A model generated the notes under the pieces. The model was not told where the DNA came from. It did no database searches and saw only the letters and a program-made list of their open reading frames with translations. Below are positions 26,245 to 35,224 of a DNA stretch of 64,000 bases, piece by piece (within the stretch, counting starts at the first letter, position 1; the number at the start of each line of letters is the position of its first letter). The position numbers and the translations under genes were made by a program. Origin of the DNA: Streptosporangium violaceochromogenes. Lineage in GTDB: Bacteria; Actinomycetota; Actinomycetes; Streptosporangiales; Streptosporangiaceae. The stretch is from positions 309,170 to 373,169 of the forward strand of contig NZ_BNBB01000002.1 in assembly GCF_014654615.1 (NCBI RefSeq). Reading direction: 5' to 3'.

Positions 26245-26823
26245 GTGAGGCGGCCCCTGACTGTCCTGCTGCTCGCGTGCGCCGCGCTTCTGGGCGTGGC
26301 CGCGCCCGCGCAGGCCCACAACGTGCTGATCGCCAGCGACCCCAAGGACGGAGCCCGGCTCGCCACCGGGCCCCAGAAGATCACTCTCACCTTCGACCAG
26401 CCGGTACGGCAGGGCTTCGCGCAGATCAGCGTGACCGGCCCGGACGGGACCCGCTGGGAGGAGGGGAAGACGACCGTCGACGGCAGGAAGGTCGGCGTCG
26501 CGGTCAGGCCCCTCGGCCCCGCCGGGCGGTACGTCGCCGGATACCGCATCCTGTCCTCCGACGGTCACCCGGTGGCCGGCAAGGTGACCTTCACCCTGAC
26601 CGCGCCGGGTCCGGGCACCGCGTCCTCGCAAGGGGCCCCGCGGGATCCGGCCTCCCCTCCCGACGCCCCGGCCACCCCCGGACTGAGCGCCCAGGCCGCC
26701 GAGGCCGCGCAGAACGGAGGGGCCGGCATGGCCGTGCTGTGGATCGCCGGCGCCCTCGTCCTGCTGGGCGGGGCCACGGTCGTGGCGCTGCGCCGCACCG
26801 GCGACGGAGGGGCGCCGCGGTGA
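26245..26823 (+). CDS. CopC domain copper-binding protein with C-terminal membrane anchor
   Basis: 192 residues from GTG 26245 with AAAGGAAGG upstream. A Sec signal peptide ends AQA, leaving His as the first mature residue, the Cu(II) ligand expected of CopC. The CopC fold follows (ITLTFDQPVRQGFAQISVTGPDG, YRILSSDGHPVAGKVTFTL with the Asp-x-His copper site). A Pro/Ala linker leads to one membrane helix near 165-185. It overlaps copD by four bases (GTGA). CopC binds periplasmic copper and is thought to hand it to CopD, for copper uptake or resistance. Confidence 0.9.
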   Translation: MRRPLTVLLLACAALLGVAAPAQAHNVLIASDPKDGARLATGPQKITLTFDQPVRQGFAQISVTGPDGTRWEEGKTTVDGRKVGVAVRPLGPAGRYVAGYRILSSDGHPVAGKVTFTLTAPGPGTASSQGAPRDPASPPDAPATPGLSAQAAEAAQNGGAGMAVLWIAGALVLLGGATVVALRRTGDGGAPR

Positions 26824-27851
26824 CCGCCACCCTGGAGAGGACGTCCGCGAGCGGCACGGCCGGGCGGCTGGTGGTCGGCGGGCTCGTCTCGGGCGCCCTG
26901 CTCGCCGTACTGGCCGCCACCGCGCTCACCGCCCAGGAGGCGGTGCCGGGGATCGCGGTCCCCGGCCCGCTGGTGGAGTACGGCCTGCCGGCGCTGCGGG
27001 TGCTGCTGGACCTGGCGGCGGTGGCCGTGGTCGGGCTGAGCCTGCTGCCCCGGATGCTGGGGTTCGACGATCCCGGCCGGACCGAACCCGTCATGCGCAG
27101 GGCGCGTCCGGCGGCGGTGACACTCGCGTGGGCGTGGGCGCTGCTGGCACTGGTCGTCATCGTGTTCCAGACCGCCCAGCTCAACCCCGGATCGATCCCG
27201 ACACCGGCGATGATCGCCGAGTACGTCGACAGCGTCGGCGCCGGCCAGGGGATGCTCTTCAGCGCCGCCTGCGCCCTCGCCTACGCCGGGATCGGCCTGC
27301 TGGCGGTGCGGTTCGGTGAGAAGGTCCCGGCGGAGCTGCGGATCGTGATCGCCTTCTTCGGCCTGCTGCCGATCCCCGTCACCGGGCACGCGGTCGACTC
27401 GGTCTGGCACGACCCCATCATGATCTCGATGGAGCTGCACGTGATGGGCGCGGCGGCCTGGACGGGCGGTCTGCTCGTGATCGTCCTTCTGGTCTCCGGG
27501 GACCGCGAGCTGCTGGCCCGGACCCTGCCGAGATTCTCCCGGCTGGCGACCCTGGCACTGGCCCTGGTAAGCCTCTCGGGGCTGGTCAACGGCCTGGTGA
27601 CGATGGCCCTCACCCCGGGGGTCGAGCTGCCCGGCGCGCTGGCCGGCACCCACTACGGGCTGCTGGTGGTGGCCAAGGCCGCGTCGGTGGCACTGCTGAT
27701 CCCGTTCGCCGCCCACATCCGCTTCCGGCTGCTACCGCGCATCGCGGCACGGCGGGGTACGGCCGTCGTCGCGTGGGCGGCAGCGGAGATCGCCGTGATG
27801 GGGCTGGCCTACGGGGCCGCGGTGGCGCTGACGACGGCCTCCATGTCCTGA
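26820..27851 (+). CDS. CopD family copper transport membrane protein
   Basis: 343 residues from GTG 26820, overlapping the CopC stop. About eight to nine membrane helices are predicted. The CopD signature is visible in the second half: HVMGAAAWTGGLLVIVLLV, with the conserved His and the Trp-x-Gly-Gly turn, and THYGLLVVAKAASVALLI with another His. Together with CopC this forms a two-gene copper-handling unit. The 3' end overlaps the convergent membrane-protein gene by 43 bases. Confidence 0.9.
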   Translation: MTATLERTSASGTAGRLVVGGLVSGALLAVLAATALTAQEAVPGIAVPGPLVEYGLPALRVLLDLAAVAVVGLSLLPRMLGFDDPGRTEPVMRRARPAAVTLAWAWALLALVVIVFQTAQLNPGSIPTPAMIAEYVDSVGAGQGMLFSAACALAYAGIGLLAVRFGEKVPAELRIVIAFFGLLPIPVTGHAVDSVWHDPIMISMELHVMGAAAWTGGLLVIVLLVSGDRELLARTLPRFSRLATLALALVSLSGLVNGLVTMALTPGVELPGALAGTHYGLLVVAKAASVALLIPFAAHIRFRLLPRIAARRGTAVVAWAAAEIAVMGLAYGAAVALTTASMS

Positions 27852-28966
27852 GCCCGGAGGCGGTGGCGGGCCAGGGCCCACTCTCCGGCCAGCCACAGGA
27901 CGGCGAGCAGGGCGCCGCCCGCCAGCATGGTCGGCAGCGGCACCTGCGGCGGGGCGAAGAACAGCTTGGCCTGCTGCCGGAGCGCCTGGTCCAGCAGGAC
28001 GACGACCGCGAGTGAGCCGGCCAGCGCCCGGATCACCGGCAGCCGGACGAGGAACGCCAGGTCGACGGCGAGCGCCCCGGCGATCAGGAAGATCGGCACC
28101 GCCGAGCGCGGGAAGTCGGCCACGGCCAGAAGCGGCCAGATCAGGGTCCGGTAGGCGAGGTAGGAGGCGGCCACCGCCGTGGCGGCGAACGTCCGGCCGA
28201 TCATCACACGGGCGGCGACCAAGACGATCATGGCGGCGACCGCGGCGTAGAGCGGATACACCTGGTCGGGCACCGGCAGGGCGAAGTTGACCACCATCGG
28301 CCGGTCCACCGCCCGGCCCATCTGGTCGGCGGCGAACTGCAGCAGGATGGGCTCGGCCTCCGGCTCCCCGCGGTCCCAGGCGGCGATGCCGAACACGCCG
28401 TACTCCTGGTGCTGCGCGGGGAACCAGACGTTCTCGAACAGGAAGACGAAGAGCCCGCCGAGCACCAGCGTCCGCGCCCGCCCGGGGGGCGCGCCCATGA
28501 ACCAGCCCCGGATCACACCGCAGATCATCAGGAACGTGCCAATGTAGAGCATCATGTGGGAGGGGCTCCAGGACGTGATGTCGAGCCCGTTGATGCGGTG
28601 GTTGATCAGGTCCAGCGGTACCGCCACCAGGAAGACCGCGGTTCCCCAGCCGATGAGACGCTGCGCCGTCCTGTCCACCCCGTAACCGGTGTAGAGATGG
28701 ACGATCGTCAGCGCGAGGGCGATGGCGGTGCCGACGCTGTTGAGCAGATGCGGCGGCGCCAGGTCGTCGCGGAGCCACTTGAAGTGCCAGGAGACGTCCC
28801 AGGAGGCACCGAGGACCTTGAAGGAGAAGGCCACCAGCCAGCCGAGGTACAGGACCCTGAACAGGTCACCCGGAGTCTCCCTGCCCGCCTTCCCCCTGGT
28901 CCAGTAGGGCAGCGCCCACCGGACGACCGGAGTGACACCTCGTCGCAAGCTCAAGACTGACTTCAC
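27809..28966 (-). CDS. Multi-pass membrane protein of unknown function
   Basis: 385 residues from GTG 28966. About ten hydrophobic helices are predicted. Distinctive features are an early FKVLGASWDVSWHFKWLRDDLAPPHLLNS region, cut here by many conserved-looking Trp and His residues, and SPSHMMLYIGTFLM in a mid helix; the His and Met residues within helices could bind a metal. I do not recognise the family beyond 'actinobacterial membrane protein'. It converges on and overlaps copD by 43 bases, so a link with copper handling is possible but not shown. The C-terminus is Ala/Val-rich and cytosolic or disordered. Confidence 0.7.
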   Translation of the reverse strand: MKSVLSLRRGVTPVVRWALPYWTRGKAGRETPGDLFRVLYLGWLVAFSFKVLGASWDVSWHFKWLRDDLAPPHLLNSVGTAIALALTIVHLYTGYGVDRTAQRLIGWGTAVFLVAVPLDLINHRINGLDITSWSPSHMMLYIGTFLMICGVIRGWFMGAPPGRARTLVLGGLFVFLFENVWFPAQHQEYGVFGIAAWDRGEPEAEPILLQFAADQMGRAVDRPMVVNFALPVPDQVYPLYAAVAAMIVLVAARVMIGRTFAATAVAASYLAYRTLIWPLLAVADFPRSAVPIFLIAGALAVDLAFLVRLPVIRALAGSLAVVVLLDQALRQQAKLFFAPPQVPLPTMLAGGALLAVLWLAGEWALARHRLRAQDMEAVVSATAAP

Positions 28967-29160
28967 GCGCGAAATGATGCCTCCCCTCCGCCTTAGTCCG
29001 CAATCAGGAACATCCCTGAGAGATCGCTAGGGGTTGATCCTCATGTCTGACCGGTTGCCTTATGTGCGGCTTTCGCTCTAAATCATCCCTTTGAGATGAC
29101 GTCTGTCCAGTACGAAGACGGTCTCAGTGCGCTCTCAGCTCCCATCAGTAAGCTCACGGC

Positions 29161-31770
29161 ATGAGTCGTGGGGGAAAGCCGGCCGTCTGGACCGCTCTGG
29201 TGACCGTACTGGTCCTCGGCGTCGCGACCTGGTCGCTGTGGCCGTCGGCGCCGGAGGTGCGGGAGCGGGAGCAGGCGATCACCGTGATCGACGGCCCGGA
29301 CGACGACCGGAGGGTCACCCTCGACACGAGTTTCTTCCCTCCCGCCGAAGGCGGCAGGGCTCCGGCGGTGCTGCTGGCCCACGGCTTCGGCGGCGACAAG
29401 CGGAGTGTCCGGGAGGAGGCCGTACGGCTGGCCGGCGAGGGCTACGCCGTGCTGACCTGGTCGGCACGGGGTTTCGGCCGCTCCACCGGGGAGATCGCCC
29501 TGAACTCCCCCGACTACGAGGTCAAGGACGTCCGCCAGCTCGTCGACTGGCTGGCCGGACGGCCCGAGGTCCTGCTCGACGCGGACGGCGACCCCCGGGT
29601 GGGCGTCACGGGCGGCTCCTACGGCGGGGCGATCGCCCTGATGGCCGCCGCCCACGACGCCAGGATCGACGCGATCGTCCCCCGGATCACCTGGCACGAC
29701 CTGGCCGACGCGCTGTTTCCCGAGGCCGGGGGCCGAGGACCGGAGAACGGCGTGTTCAAACGGATGTGGGCCGGGCTGTTCTTCGGCCGGGGCGGCCTCC
29801 CCCAGGGCCCGGCCCCCTCCCCCTCCGGCCCGGCCGACCCGGCCGGCGCGGCCCCGCGCCCCCTGACCGCGCAGGAGGCCAGGTGCGGCCGGTTCCTGCC
29901 GGAGGTCTGCGACCTCTACCAGCGGGTCGCCGCGAGCGGCCGGGCGACGCCGGAGGCCGTCCGGGCGCTGCGCCGGTCCAGCCCGATCTCCGTGCCGGGG
30001 AAGATCAGGGTCCCGACCCTCCTGCTGCAGGGCCGGCGCGACTCGCTGTTCACCCTGGCCCAGGCGGACGCCAACGCCCGGGCCGTGGCGGCGACCGGCG
30101 CCCCGGTGGGCGTCGCCTGGTTCGACGGGGGCCACGACGGCGGCAACGGCGAGACCGACTGGATCCACGAACAGACCCTCGGCTGGTTCGACCGCCATCT
30201 GCGCGCGGGCGCCGGCGAGACCCCGGTGAACAGCCCGTTCACCGTCACGCGCGACGGCGGGCGCGACCCCGGCACCCGCCGCCCGGTCCAGGCGCACGCC
30301 ACCTCCGGCCGCTACCCGGGCCTGTCCGGAACGGTCCGTGAAACGGTGCCGGTCGACGGCCCCGCCCAGAAGGTGGCCGCCCCGCCGGGTGGCTCCCCCG
30401 CCTCCATCTCCTCCGTGCCCGGCCTCGGCGGCGCCGGCGGCCTCGGAGGCCTCGGAGGCGCGACCGCCCTGAACGTGTCCGCGGACATGGCCGGGCAGAG
30501 CGCCCACTTCGACTCCGCCCCGCTCACCACCCCGCTCCAGGTCACCGGCTCCTCCACCGTGAGGGTGCGCGTACGGCCCGGCGACGAGGCCACCGGCGGC
30601 TCCGGACGCGGAACGCCCGCGCGGGAGGCGATCCTGTTCGCCAAGCTCCACGACGTGACGGACGGCGCCCAGACCCCTCTCCTGCCCGAGGGCCTCGTCG
30701 CCCCGGTCAGGATCGGCATCCCCGAGGGGGGCGCGGGCGAGGCCGCGGTCACCCTGCCCGCCATCGACCACCGCTTCGACGCGGGGCACCGCCTGCGGGT
30801 CACGTTCACCACCACCGACCTGGGCTACAGCACGCCCTCGGCCCCGGCCGTCTACGAGGTCGAGCTGGCCTCACCGGTGCTGGCCGTTCCCGTCGACCCC
30901 TCCCTGCGCGCCCCCTCGGGCGGCCTCACCTGGTGGACGTGGACGCTGCCTCCGGTCGCCCTCGCCGTCGCGGCGGCCCTGCTGCTCACCGGGCGGCGGC
31001 GGCGCCGGGAGGCCCGCGACCCCGCCCTGGCGGACCTCCCGCTGCGCATCAGCGGTCTGAGCAAGGCCTACCGCGACGGGGAACCGGCCGTGGACGGGCT
31101 GTCCTTCACGGTCGAGCGGGGGCGGGTGCTCGGCCTGCTCGGCCCGAACGGCGCGGGAAAGACCACCACGCTGCGCATGCTGATGGGACTGATCCATCCC
31201 GACGCGGGCGAGATCAGGATCTTCGGCCACCGGGTCGTGCCCGGCGCCCCGGTCCTGTCCCGGCTGGGCTCGTTCGTCGAGGGCCCCGGCTTCCTGCCCC
31301 ACCTGACCGGCCGGGCCAACCTGGAGCTGTACTGGCGGGCGACCGGCCGCCCCGCCGAGGACGCCCACCTGGCCGAGGCTCTGAGGATCGCCGGGCTCGG
31401 CGGCGCGCTGGACCGCGCCGTGCGCACCTACTCCCAGGGCATGCGCCAGCGCCTGGCCATCGCCCAGGCCATGCTCGGCCTGCCCGACCTGCTGGTCCTC
31501 GACGAGCCCGCCAACGGCCTCGACCCACCCCAGATCCGCGAGATGCGCGAGGTGCTGATCGCCTACGCCGCGCGGGGCCGTACGGTCATCGTCTCCAGTC
31601 ATCTGCTGGCCGAGGTGGAACAGACGTGCGATCACGTGGTCGTCATGCACCGGGGCCGGCTGATCGCGGCCGGTCCCGTGAGCGAACTGCTGGGCGGCCG
31701 GGCCTCCACCCACGGCCCCGGCCCCCGCCTGGAGGATGTGTTCCTGGACCTGATCGGGGAGAACGCGTGA
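29161..31770 (+). CDS. Membrane-spanning fusion: extracytoplasmic S15/CocE-like hydrolase plus cytosolic ABC ATPase
   Basis: 869 residues. A membrane helix at ~8-28 is followed by an alpha/beta hydrolase (LLAHGFGGDKR; nucleophile Ser153 in TGGSYGGA; His in DGGHDGGN) and, at ~430-580, a beta-sandwich like the C-terminal domain of X-Pro dipeptidyl-peptidase/CocE. A second membrane helix spans ~590-610, then an Arg cluster. A complete ABC ATPase follows: Walker A GPNGAGKTT at 661-669, signature YSQGMRQR at 757-764, Walker B LLVLDEPANGLD with Asp781-Glu782. The topology puts the hydrolase outside and the ATPase inside. It overlaps the permease gene by four bases (GTGA). A drug- or peptide-type exporter with a built-in surface hydrolase is the inferred role. 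Confidence 0.88.
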   Translation: MSRGGKPAVWTALVTVLVLGVATWSLWPSAPEVREREQAITVIDGPDDDRRVTLDTSFFPPAEGGRAPAVLLAHGFGGDKRSVREEAVRLAGEGYAVLTWSARGFGRSTGEIALNSPDYEVKDVRQLVDWLAGRPEVLLDADGDPRVGVTGGSYGGAIALMAAAHDARIDAIVPRITWHDLADALFPEAGGRGPENGVFKRMWAGLFFGRGGLPQGPAPSPSGPADPAGAAPRPLTAQEARCGRFLPEVCDLYQRVAASGRATPEAVRALRRSSPISVPGKIRVPTLLLQGRRDSLFTLAQADANARAVAATGAPVGVAWFDGGHDGGNGETDWIHEQTLGWFDRHLRAGAGETPVNSPFTVTRDGGRDPGTRRPVQAHATSGRYPGLSGTVRETVPVDGPAQKVAAPPGGSPASISSVPGLGGAGGLGGLGGATALNVSADMAGQSAHFDSAPLTTPLQVTGSSTVRVRVRPGDEATGGSGRGTPAREAILFAKLHDVTDGAQTPLLPEGLVAPVRIGIPEGGAGEAAVTLPAIDHRFDAGHRLRVTFTTTDLGYSTPSAPAVYEVELASPVLAVPVDPSLRAPSGGLTWWTWTLPPVALAVAAALLLTGRRRRREARDPALADLPLRISGLSKAYRDGEPAVDGLSFTVERGRVLGLLGPNGAGKTTTLRMLMGLIHPDAGEIRIFGHRVVPGAPVLSRLGSFVEGPGFLPHLTGRANLELYWRATGRPAEDAHLAEALRIAGLGGALDRAVRTYSQGMRQRLAIAQAMLGLPDLLVLDEPANGLDPPQIREMREVLIAYAARGRTVIVSSHLLAEVEQTCDHVVVMHRGRLIAAGPVSELLGGRASTHGPGPRLEDVFLDLIGENA

Positions 31771-32660
31771 ACGACGTCAACGGCTCCGGCCCCCTGGAGG
31801 CGGGCGTGCGGGCCGACGGCTCGGCCTCCGGCTACCTGGCCCGGCGCACCCTTCCGCTCTCGGTGGAGTTCGCCCGCCAGTTCCGGCGGCGCCGCACGCT
31901 GGTGATGTTCGGCCTGCTGGTCGCACTGCCGTGGATCCTGGTGGCCGCGTTCAAGCTCGGCGCCGGGTCCGCCCAGCCGGGGCCCACGCTGCGCCTGTCC
32001 GACCTGGCCACCGAGGGCGGCCTGAACTTCGCGGCGTTCGCGCTGTCGGTCTCGGCGAGCTTCCTGCTGGTGGTGGCGGTGGCGCTGTTCTGCGGCGACA
32101 CCGTGGCCGGCGAGGCCGGCTGGTCCTCGCTGCGCTATCTGCTGGCCGCGCCGATCCCCCGCGACCGGCTGCTGCGGCAGAAACTGGTGGTCGCGATGGC
32201 CTACTCGGCGGCGGCGGTGATCTGCCTGCCGCTGACGGCGCTGCTGGCCGGGACCCTGGCGTTCGGCTGGAACGACGTGCGCGTGCCCGGCACCGGCGAG
32301 ACGATCGCCGCCCTGGAGATACTGCCCCGCTTCGGGGTCGTGGTCGGCTATGTGCTGGTCAGCCAGTTCGTGGTCGCCGCGTTGGCCTTCCTGCTCTCGG
32401 CGTCGACCGACTCCCCGCTCGGCGCGGTCGGCGGGGCGGTCGGGCTGGTGATCGTCAGCAACATCCTTCAGGCGGTCGAGGCCCTCGGCCCGCCGAGGGA
32501 GTTTCTCCCCACCTTCTGGAACGCGGCCTGGCTGGACGCCCTCGCGCCGCAGCCGGAGTACGGCGGCATGGCACGGGGGGTGGCCGTGTCGGTCACCTAC
32601 GCGGCGATCCTGGTCGCGGTCGCCTTCCGCCGCTTCCGGCGCAAGGACGTGGTCTCCTAG
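31767..32660 (+). CDS. ABC-2 type transporter permease
   Basis: 297 residues from GTG 31767. Six membrane helices are predicted, typical of ABC-2 permeases; the segment GDTVAGEAGWSSLRYLLAAPIPRDRLL matches the cytosolic motif between helices 2 and 3 (E-x-x-x-G-T/S-L-R/K-x-L-x-x-P-x-x-R) that contacts the ATPase. A single permease implies a homodimer working with the ATPase domain fused to the upstream hydrolase. ABC-2 exporters move drugs, lipids, polysaccharides or peptides out of the cell. The N-terminal ~30 residues are hydrophilic. Confidence 0.9.
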   Translation: MNDVNGSGPLEAGVRADGSASGYLARRTLPLSVEFARQFRRRRTLVMFGLLVALPWILVAAFKLGAGSAQPGPTLRLSDLATEGGLNFAAFALSVSASFLLVVAVALFCGDTVAGEAGWSSLRYLLAAPIPRDRLLRQKLVVAMAYSAAAVICLPLTALLAGTLAFGWNDVRVPGTGETIAALEILPRFGVVVGYVLVSQFVVAALAFLLSASTDSPLGAVGGAVGLVIVSNILQAVEALGPPREFLPTFWNAAWLDALAPQPEYGGMARGVAVSVTYAAILVAVAFRRFRRKDVVS

Positions 32661-32735
32661 AAAAACCCCGGTCTCCTGAAAACCCCCGCGGTCTTCCCCA
32701 CCCCCGCGACCTCCCGAACCCGCCGCGGACGCCCG

Positions 32736-32906
32736 CTACCCCCAATGGGGCGGGCGCTCCTCAAGCAGCCGGTCGTCGTCGCCGGCGGACTCGCGCCAGT
32801 CGCCCCAGCCGAGGTCGGTGTCGTCACCGGTCTGGTCCGGCAGGATCGGCGGGCCGTCGTCGGACAGATCGACCGGGCGCAGGTCGTCGGGCTCAAGCGG
32901 AGTCAC
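32736..32906 (-). CDS. Small acidic conserved hypothetical protein (56 aa)
   Basis: 56 residues from GTG 32906 to TAG at 32736. The sequence is very acidic and ends LLEERPPHWG; a central GWGDWRES segment with paired Trp and the Arg-Pro-Pro-His-Trp end resemble a small protein family widespread in actinobacteria, with members of 50-70 residues and no known function. It lies between the ABC permease and the NB-ARC gene, opposite in strand to both. Codon composition is normal for the window. The call rests on recognition of the tail motif and third-position G+C bias. Confidence 0.6.
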   Translation of the reverse strand: MTPLEPDDLRPVDLSDDGPPILPDQTGDDTDLGWGDWRESAGDDDRLLEERPPHWG

Positions 32907-32965
32907 GCGCCCATGCTATCCGGCCCCGCGCCGATCCCCCGCTCCAGAGGGAAAAACGCCTTCCG

Positions 32966-33015
32966 TGTCCCCGGCGTCCCCGGCGTCCCCGGCGTCCACC
33001 GGCGTCCCCGGCGGC
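32966..33015. repeat. Tandem GTCCCCGGC nonamer repeats
   Basis: Four to five imperfect copies of the nine-base unit, one altered to GTCCACCGGC, run head to tail about 100 bases upstream of the NB-ARC gene. It is a simple-sequence array; copy number may vary between strains. Confidence 0.65.
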
Positions 33016-33106
33016 CGGAGACACCCGGAGGCGGCGCCGGGGACGCCGGCGGACATAGCCGGGTACGATGCGGTGGCAGGTGTCAGCTACCCCCCGTGAG
33101 GCGGCC

Positions 33107-35224
33107 ATGGCAACGCCATCAGGATGGCGGCGCGACGGCAATCTCCCCAACGAGCTCACCAGCTTCGTGGGGCGCACCAGGCTCCTGACGACCCTCCGGC
33201 AACGGCTGGGCCGCCACCGGCTGGTCACCGTGACCGGCATAGGCGGGGTGGGCAAGTCCCGTACGGCGCTGCGCATCGCGCGCCTGGTGCGCGGCGAGTT
33301 CAAAGACGGCGTCTGGTTCGCCGACCTGACCCGGCTGCAAGACCCCGGGATGGTCCGCCACACGATCAGCTCCGCGCTGGGAATCGCCGACCAGTCGTCC
33401 CGGTCGGCGGACGAGACGCTGGCCGAGTGGCTGGCCGACCGCGAGATCCTCCTGGTCATCGACACCTGCGAGCACCTGGTCGGCGCCTGCGCCACGGTCT
33501 TCGAGGACCTGCTGAGCAGGGCCGGCGGGCTGACCATACTGGCGACCAGCCGCCAGTCCCTGAACGCCGGGGGCGAGCACACGGTCACCGTCCCGCCGCT
33601 GAACGTCCCCGGCGACCTGCCCGGCGAGAACGTCTTCACCAACGAGGCCGTGCAGCTCTTCGTCGAGCGGGCGAGCGCGGTGGTTCCCAACCTTGTGCTC
33701 GACGAGCACAACATCGACGCGGTGGCCGAGCTCTGCCGCCGCCTGGACGGCATTCCGCTCGCCATCGAGCTGGCCGCGGTCCGGATGCGCGCGCTGTCGG
33801 TGGAGCAGATCCTCGGCCTGCTGGCCGACCGCTTCAGCCTGCTGGCGGGCGCCAGCCGTACGGCGCTGCCCCGCCACCAGACACTGCGCGCCGCGATCGG
33901 CTGGAGCCACGAGCTGTGCGAGCCCGCCGAGCGGCTGCTGTGGGCGCGGCTGTCGGTCTTCGCCGGCGACTTCGAGCTGGATGCGGCCCGCTACGTGTGC
34001 GCGGGGGACAACCTCCCGGAAGACGACGTCATGGACCTCGTCTCCAGCCTGGTGGAGAAGTCGATCCTGCTGAGCGAGGGCACCGCCTCGGGGCAGCGCT
34101 ACCGGCTGATCGACACCCTGCGCCAGTACGGCGAGGAGTGGCTGAAGAAGCTGGGGGAGACCGACCGTGTCCGTGAGAGACACCGCGACTACTACCTCCA
34201 GCTCGCCAAGCAGAGCGAGGACGCCTGGTCCGGTGCCCGCCAGGTCTATTGGTACCTCCGGATGCGCCGTGAGCACGACAACATCCGGGTGGCCCTCGAC
34301 CACTGCCTGAACGTCCCTGGCCAGATGCAGAACGGCCTGAGACTGTTGTCGTCGCTGTGGTTCATGTGGGTGGCCTGCGGGCTCGCGCGCGAGGGCAGGC
34401 TCTATCTGGAAAGGGCCCTGGAGCTGGCGCCCACACCCAGCTCGGAGCGTTGCAAGGCGTTGTGGGTGCTCTCCTACATCAGCAGCGCCCAGGGCAACAC
34501 CGCCGGGGCGATCGAGGCCGCCGAGGAGTGCAGTTCGGAGGCCGTGCGGGTGGGCGACTCCGGCGCGGTGATCCTGTCCACCAAGATGCTCGGCACGGCG
34601 GCGTTCCTCCAGGGCGACCTGCAGAAGGCCAGCGCGCTGCTCGGCGTCGCGATCGAGTTCCACAAGAGCGGCCGGGAGCTCAACCCGGGCCTGCTCCCGT
34701 CGATCGTGGAGCTGTCGATGGTGCTGCTCATGCAGAACAACCCCGTCGAGGCCGAGACCCTGCTGCGCGACTGCATCTCGGTCTGCGGTCAGCGCGGCGA
34801 GCTGTGGCTGCGTTCGTACGCCATCTACGCGCTGGCCTGCGTCCACCAGGCGATGGGCCGGGGCGAGGAGGCCATGGCCAACGCCCGCGAGGCGCTCAGC
34901 CTCAAGCGCCACTTTCACGACGTGCTCGGCATCGGCCTGGCGATCGAGGTGGTCGCCAAGCAGGCGCTGAACGACGGCCGGCCGCTGCTCGCGTCGCAGC
35001 TGATGGGCGCCGGTCAGGCTCTCTGGCGCACCTTCGGGCTGCCCCAGATGAACTCTCCCTTCTTCAACACCGAGCACGACCGGTGCGTCAAGGAGTGCAG
35101 GCGCGTCCTGGGCGACGAGGCGCATGAGAAGGCGTTCGCGAGCGGCCGGAGGATGAGCATGGAGGAGCTGATCGAGCTCGCGCTCGGGGGACAGGAGCCG
35201 GGCGGCCCGCCTTCTCAGGCCTGA
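33107..35224 (+). CDS. NB-ARC ATPase with TPR-like C-terminus, no DNA-binding domain seen
   Basis: 705 residues. The N-terminus reads NLPNELTSFVGR, the usual entry to the ATPase of AfsR/LuxR-type regulators. Walker A is VTGIGGVGKSR near residue 42, Walker B is LLVIDTCEHLV near 125, and the sensor region is LTILATSRQSL. The winged-helix of the NB-ARC module (HQTLRAAIGWSHELC) follows, then TPR-like helices from ~370 to 640. Full-length relatives often end in a LuxR HTH or begin with a SARP domain; neither is present. It may act through a partner protein. It converges exactly on the terpene synthase gene, the two stop codons abutting at 35224/35225. Confidence 0.85.
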   Translation: MATPSGWRRDGNLPNELTSFVGRTRLLTTLRQRLGRHRLVTVTGIGGVGKSRTALRIARLVRGEFKDGVWFADLTRLQDPGMVRHTISSALGIADQSSRSADETLAEWLADREILLVIDTCEHLVGACATVFEDLLSRAGGLTILATSRQSLNAGGEHTVTVPPLNVPGDLPGENVFTNEAVQLFVERASAVVPNLVLDEHNIDAVAELCRRLDGIPLAIELAAVRMRALSVEQILGLLADRFSLLAGASRTALPRHQTLRAAIGWSHELCEPAERLLWARLSVFAGDFELDAARYVCAGDNLPEDDVMDLVSSLVEKSILLSEGTASGQRYRLIDTLRQYGEEWLKKLGETDRVRERHRDYYLQLAKQSEDAWSGARQVYWYLRMRREHDNIRVALDHCLNVPGQMQNGLRLLSSLWFMWVACGLAREGRLYLERALELAPTPSSERCKALWVLSYISSAQGNTAGAIEAAEECSSEAVRVGDSGAVILSTKMLGTAAFLQGDLQKASALLGVAIEFHKSGRELNPGLLPSIVELSMVLLMQNNPVEAETLLRDCISVCGQRGELWLRSYAIYALACVHQAMGRGEEAMANAREALSLKRHFHDVLGIGLAIEVVAKQALNDGRPLLASQLMGAGQALWRTFGLPQMNSPFFNTEHDRCVKECRRVLGDEAHEKAFASGRRMSMEELIELALGGQEPGGPPSQA

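Noticed and set aside
32966..33015. CRISPR-like direct repeats
   Set aside because: The unit is nine bases and adjacent without spacers; it is a simple tandem repeat. No cas genes are present.
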